This document shows positions 7,899 through 9,551 of a stretch of DNA of 9,551 bases, in pieces. The position numbers and the translations under genes are program-made. Where the stretch lies: the NCBI GenBank assembly GCA_045542315.1, contig JAZQKU010000003.1:1-9551 (forward strand), in the 5' to 3' direction. Numbering within the stretch: position 1 is the stretch's first letter; the number at the start of each line of letters is the position of its first letter. The notes beneath the pieces are model-generated. The model was not told the DNA's origin and did no database searches. It worked only from the letters and a program-made list of their open reading frames with translations. This DNA is from RGIG5299 sp045542315. Its GTDB lineage: Bacteria > Bacillota > Clostridia > Oscillospirales > RGIG5299.

Positions 7899-9239
7899 TT
7901 ATCTGTCCGAAAGAGGAATATATTTTCTTTCGTCTGAAACGCTCATATATGCGGGACGTATTATCTTTCCTGCATTTGCGAGCTCTTCAAGGCGGTGTGC
8001 ACTCCATCCTACTATTCTTGCTATTGCAAACAAAGGAGTGAAAAGCTCTTTGGGAAGCCCGAGCATATTATAGGCAAAGCCGCTGTAAAAGTCTACGTTT
8101 GCGCTTACGCCCTTGTATATTTTTCGCTTTTTGGCAATTACGTCAGGCGCAAGTGCTTCGACCTTTTTATAAAGATTTAACTCTGCGGTAAGTCCTTTCT
8201 CAACAGAAAGCTGTTCAACGAAACCTCTGAACATTTCCGCTCTCGGATCCGAAACGGAATATACTGCGTGACCCATACCGTAGATAAGTCCTGATTTATC
8301 AAACGCCTCTTTGTTAAGAAGCTTCAGAAGATAGTCTGCGATCTCGTCATCGTCGCTCCAATCGGATATGTTTGCCTTTATATCTTCAAACATATCTACG
8401 ACCTTGATATTTGCACCGCCGTGTCGGGGACCTTTAAGTGAACCGAGAGCCGCAGCCATAGTACTGTAGGTATCAGTGCCAGATGAGGTTACAACGTGGG
8501 TAGTAAATGATGAATTATTACCGCCGCCGTGTTCTGCGTGAAGGATAAGCGCTAGATCAAGGACCTTTGCCTCAAGCGCTGTGTATTTTGAATCGTCGCG
8601 CAACAAATGAAGTATATTCTCTGCTGTAGAAAGCTGCTTGTCGGGAACGTGGATAAATAGGCTCTGTTCGCCATGATAATATTTGTGCGCTTGGTATCCG
8701 TAGACGGCAAGCAACGGAAATCTGGCGATCAGTTGTAAGCACTGACGCAAAACGTTTTCAATAGAGATATCGTTGGCATTGTCATCGTATGTATAAAGAG
8801 TAAGCACGCTTCTGGCAAGACTGTTCATCATATCGGTTGAGGGAGCCTTCATTATTATATCTCTTACAAAGCTTTTCGGAAGAGTTCTGTAAGAGGATAA
8901 GACGCCCTCGAATTCGGTAAGCTCACTTTGAGTGGGTAATTCACCGAAAAGCAGAAGATATGCAGTCTCTTCAAAGCCGAAGCGAGAATCACAGCTTATT
9001 CCGTTAATAAGATCCTTGATATCGTAGCCTCTGTATGAAAGCTTGCCGTTACAAGGAGTTTTAACACCGTCTGCGTATTCAAACGAACGGATATCCGAGA
9101 TCTCGGTAAGACCTGTAAGAACGCCGTTTCCGTTAACGTCGCGCAAACCGCGCTTGACGTCGTATTTTTTATATAGTTCATTATCAATAGTGCTGTTTTT
9201 AATACATAATTCACTTTTTGACTTTATATAATTTTGCAT
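7899..9239 (-). CDS. gltA: Citrate synthase
   Basis: Citrate synthase condenses acetyl-CoA and oxaloacetate to citrate in the cytoplasm, the entry step of the TCA cycle; in many fermentative Clostridia it supplies 2-oxoglutarate for glutamate. At 446 residues it matches the Clostridia form, which has an N-terminal extension with KYDVKRGLRD (25-34). Catalytic residues are H273 (GPRHGGAN), H324 (GMGHAVYS) and D383 (NVDFYSG), with citrate-binding H237 in LHAEHGG and R333 in DPRA. The C-terminus carries the family pattern RIVGWSAHRLEE. The ATG is forced: an in-frame TAG lies immediately before it, and no plausible internal start precedes the conserved region. Yet no Shine-Dalgarno sequence is visible upstream. 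The first seven or so codons lie antisense to transposase-like coding sequence, so the native start may have been replaced. It is the first gene of the leftward cluster, 30 bases ahead of the amidase. Confidence 0.95.
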   Translation of the reverse strand: MQNYIKSKSELCIKNSTIDNELYKKYDVKRGLRDVNGNGVLTGLTEISDIRSFEYADGVKTPCNGKLSYRGYDIKDLINGISCDSRFGFEETAYLLLFGELPTQSELTEFEGVLSSYRTLPKSFVRDIIMKAPSTDMMNSLARSVLTLYTYDDNANDISIENVLRQCLQLIARFPLLAVYGYQAHKYYHGEQSLFIHVPDKQLSTAENILHLLRDDSKYTALEAKVLDLALILHAEHGGGNNSSFTTHVVTSSGTDTYSTMAAALGSLKGPRHGGANIKVVDMFEDIKANISDWSDDDEIADYLLKLLNKEAFDKSGLIYGMGHAVYSVSDPRAEMFRGFVEQLSVEKGLTAELNLYKKVEALAPDVIAKKRKIYKGVSANVDFYSGFAYNMLGLPKELFTPLFAIARIVGWSAHRLEELANAGKIIRPAYMSVSDERKYIPLSDR

Positions 9240-9469
9240 CTATGCTTACACGTCACGTGACCTTTTCACAACCGAATAGCAGCTATTTATATCAAATTAA
9301 TGCTGCAGCTGCTACACATATTGCCAGACAGTTTTTATTGGGAAATGTTCATGAGAAAAATGTAGAGAATCTAATTAGAAAGTATTTACTTCCGGTTCGT
9401 CCTGGGCGACAAAAGCCTAGAAATATGCGAGTCAAGCGGCCTGCCAGTTTTCAGTACCGGATGGTCTAA
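9218..9469 (+). pseudogene. IS4-like transposase, C-terminal remnant
   Basis: The rightward frame, open from 9203 to the TAA at 9467-9469, encodes about 83 residues resembling the C-terminal tail of IS4-group (DDE) transposases common in Clostridia. Signs are a LYNFASMLT-like stretch, a YLYQIN..AATHIARQFLLGNV segment, then LIRKYLLPVRPGR, KPRNMRVKRP and a closing SFQYRMV. I recognise this from the family pattern, not from a search. Family members are roughly 400 residues, so about four fifths, including the catalytic DDE core, is missing. An in-frame TAA at 9200-9202 shows the frame does not continue leftwards; the leftward DNA is citrate synthase. The TTG at 9218 is not a real start. The fragment should be inactive. 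It could also reflect a mis-joined assembly next to a repeat. Confidence 0.72.
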
Positions 9470-9491
9470 TCAAAAATACAGTTTGTCTACA

Positions 9492-9514
9492 CGCAGAGCT
9501 TGCTCTGCGCTTTT
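9492..9514 (+). terminator. Hairpin terminator after the transposase remnant
   Basis: Stem CGCAGAG (9492-9498), loop CTTG, stem CTCTGCG (9503-9509), followed by C and TTTT. It lies 22 bases after the transposase stop and fits a rho-independent terminator, although the T run is short. It could equally belong to the subterminal structure of the insertion sequence. Confidence 0.6.
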
Positions 9515-9551
9515 GGTACGCCCAAATATCGCCATTATGATATGTTTATAT

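Larger units (their letters stand above)
390..9239 (-). other. Putative five-gene operon: citrate synthase, amidase, radC, uvrB, uvrA
   Basis: Five leftward genes follow each other with gaps of 30, 38, 19 and 9 bases. None of the gaps can hold a hairpin terminator, and three of the four downstream genes have a recognisable purine-rich ribosome binding site (radC's is modest). The only terminator seen is the one after uvrA. I could not find a convincing promoter before citrate synthase, where the DNA is transposase remnant. Internal promoters inside the long genes cannot be excluded. No LexA-type box (GAAC-N4-GTTC) was seen in the gaps. Confidence 0.6.
9215..9551 (+). mobile_element. Right-hand part of an IS4-like insertion sequence
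   Basis: This holds the transposase C-terminal remnant plus 82 bases of downstream DNA with no gene. The left boundary is set where transposase similarity gives way to citrate synthase coding sequence, so it is approximate. The right end and its terminal inverted repeat cannot be placed, because the left end that would match it has been lost and the window stops at 9551. Confidence 0.5.

Noticed and set aside
7899..7990. Possible frameshift or decay at the citrate synthase C-terminus
   Set aside because: The C-terminus keeps the family ending (PAYMSVSDERKYIPLSDR) and stops at a clean TAA, so the gene is complete at this end.
9252..9261. Perfect 10-base palindrome GTCACGTGAC close to the citrate synthase start, considered as an operator
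   Set aside because: It lies inside transposase-coding DNA (codons for Arg-His-Val-Thr), occurs once, and has no adjacent promoter elements I can defend. A chance palindrome of this length is plausible.
9526..9543. ATATC...GATAT inverted repeat near the right edge as the IS terminal repeat
   Set aside because: Only five base pairs in AT-rich DNA, with no matching left end available, so it cannot be distinguished from chance.
9240..9551. A sigma-70 promoter for the leftward gene cluster
   Set aside because: Candidate boxes such as TTGATA and TATAAA on the minus strand are not paired at a suitable spacing, so no promoter is called.

Overview
The window looks like chromosomal DNA of an anaerobic, low-to-mid-GC Firmicute of the class Clostridia. 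The reasons are a corrinoid methyl-transfer protein, the Clostridia-like forms of UvrA, RadC and citrate synthase, clear GGAGG-type ribosome binding sites, one TTG start, and AT-rich intergenic DNA. This is inference from protein flavour; there is no rRNA or other species marker.

Layout. At the left edge, the C-terminal half of a corrinoid (B12-binding) methyltransferase partner protein is read rightwards and stops at 341. A perfect hairpin at 358-387 with T-rich flanks on both sides then serves as terminator for converging transcripts. Everything from 390 to 9239 is read leftwards as five closely spaced genes. In transcription order they are citrate synthase, an exported membrane-anchored amidase-signature enzyme, radC, uvrB and uvrA, with gaps of 30, 38, 19 and 9 bases and no hairpin terminator in any gap. 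They could be one operon. To the right of the citrate synthase start lies the C-terminal end of an IS4-like transposase, read rightwards and lacking most of its N-terminus, followed by a hairpin terminator.

Function. UvrA and UvrB are the damage-recognition subunits of nucleotide excision repair. Their adjacency, with the uvrA ribosome binding site built into the uvrB stop codon, shows they are made together. RadC is an intact JAMM/MPN metalloprotein of uncertain role. Citrate synthase feeds acetyl-CoA into the oxidative (glutamate-forming) branch of the TCA pathway. The amidase probably acts outside the cell on an unknown amide. No functional link between the metabolic genes and the repair genes is visible.

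Most of the window is ordinary housekeeping sequence, and I see no new defence, CRISPR or biosynthetic system. The two spots most worth a second look are the junction between the transposase remnant and the citrate synthase start, where IS DNA seems to supply the start codon and first residues, and the amidase, with its unusual oxyanion-loop sequence and C-terminal membrane anchor.
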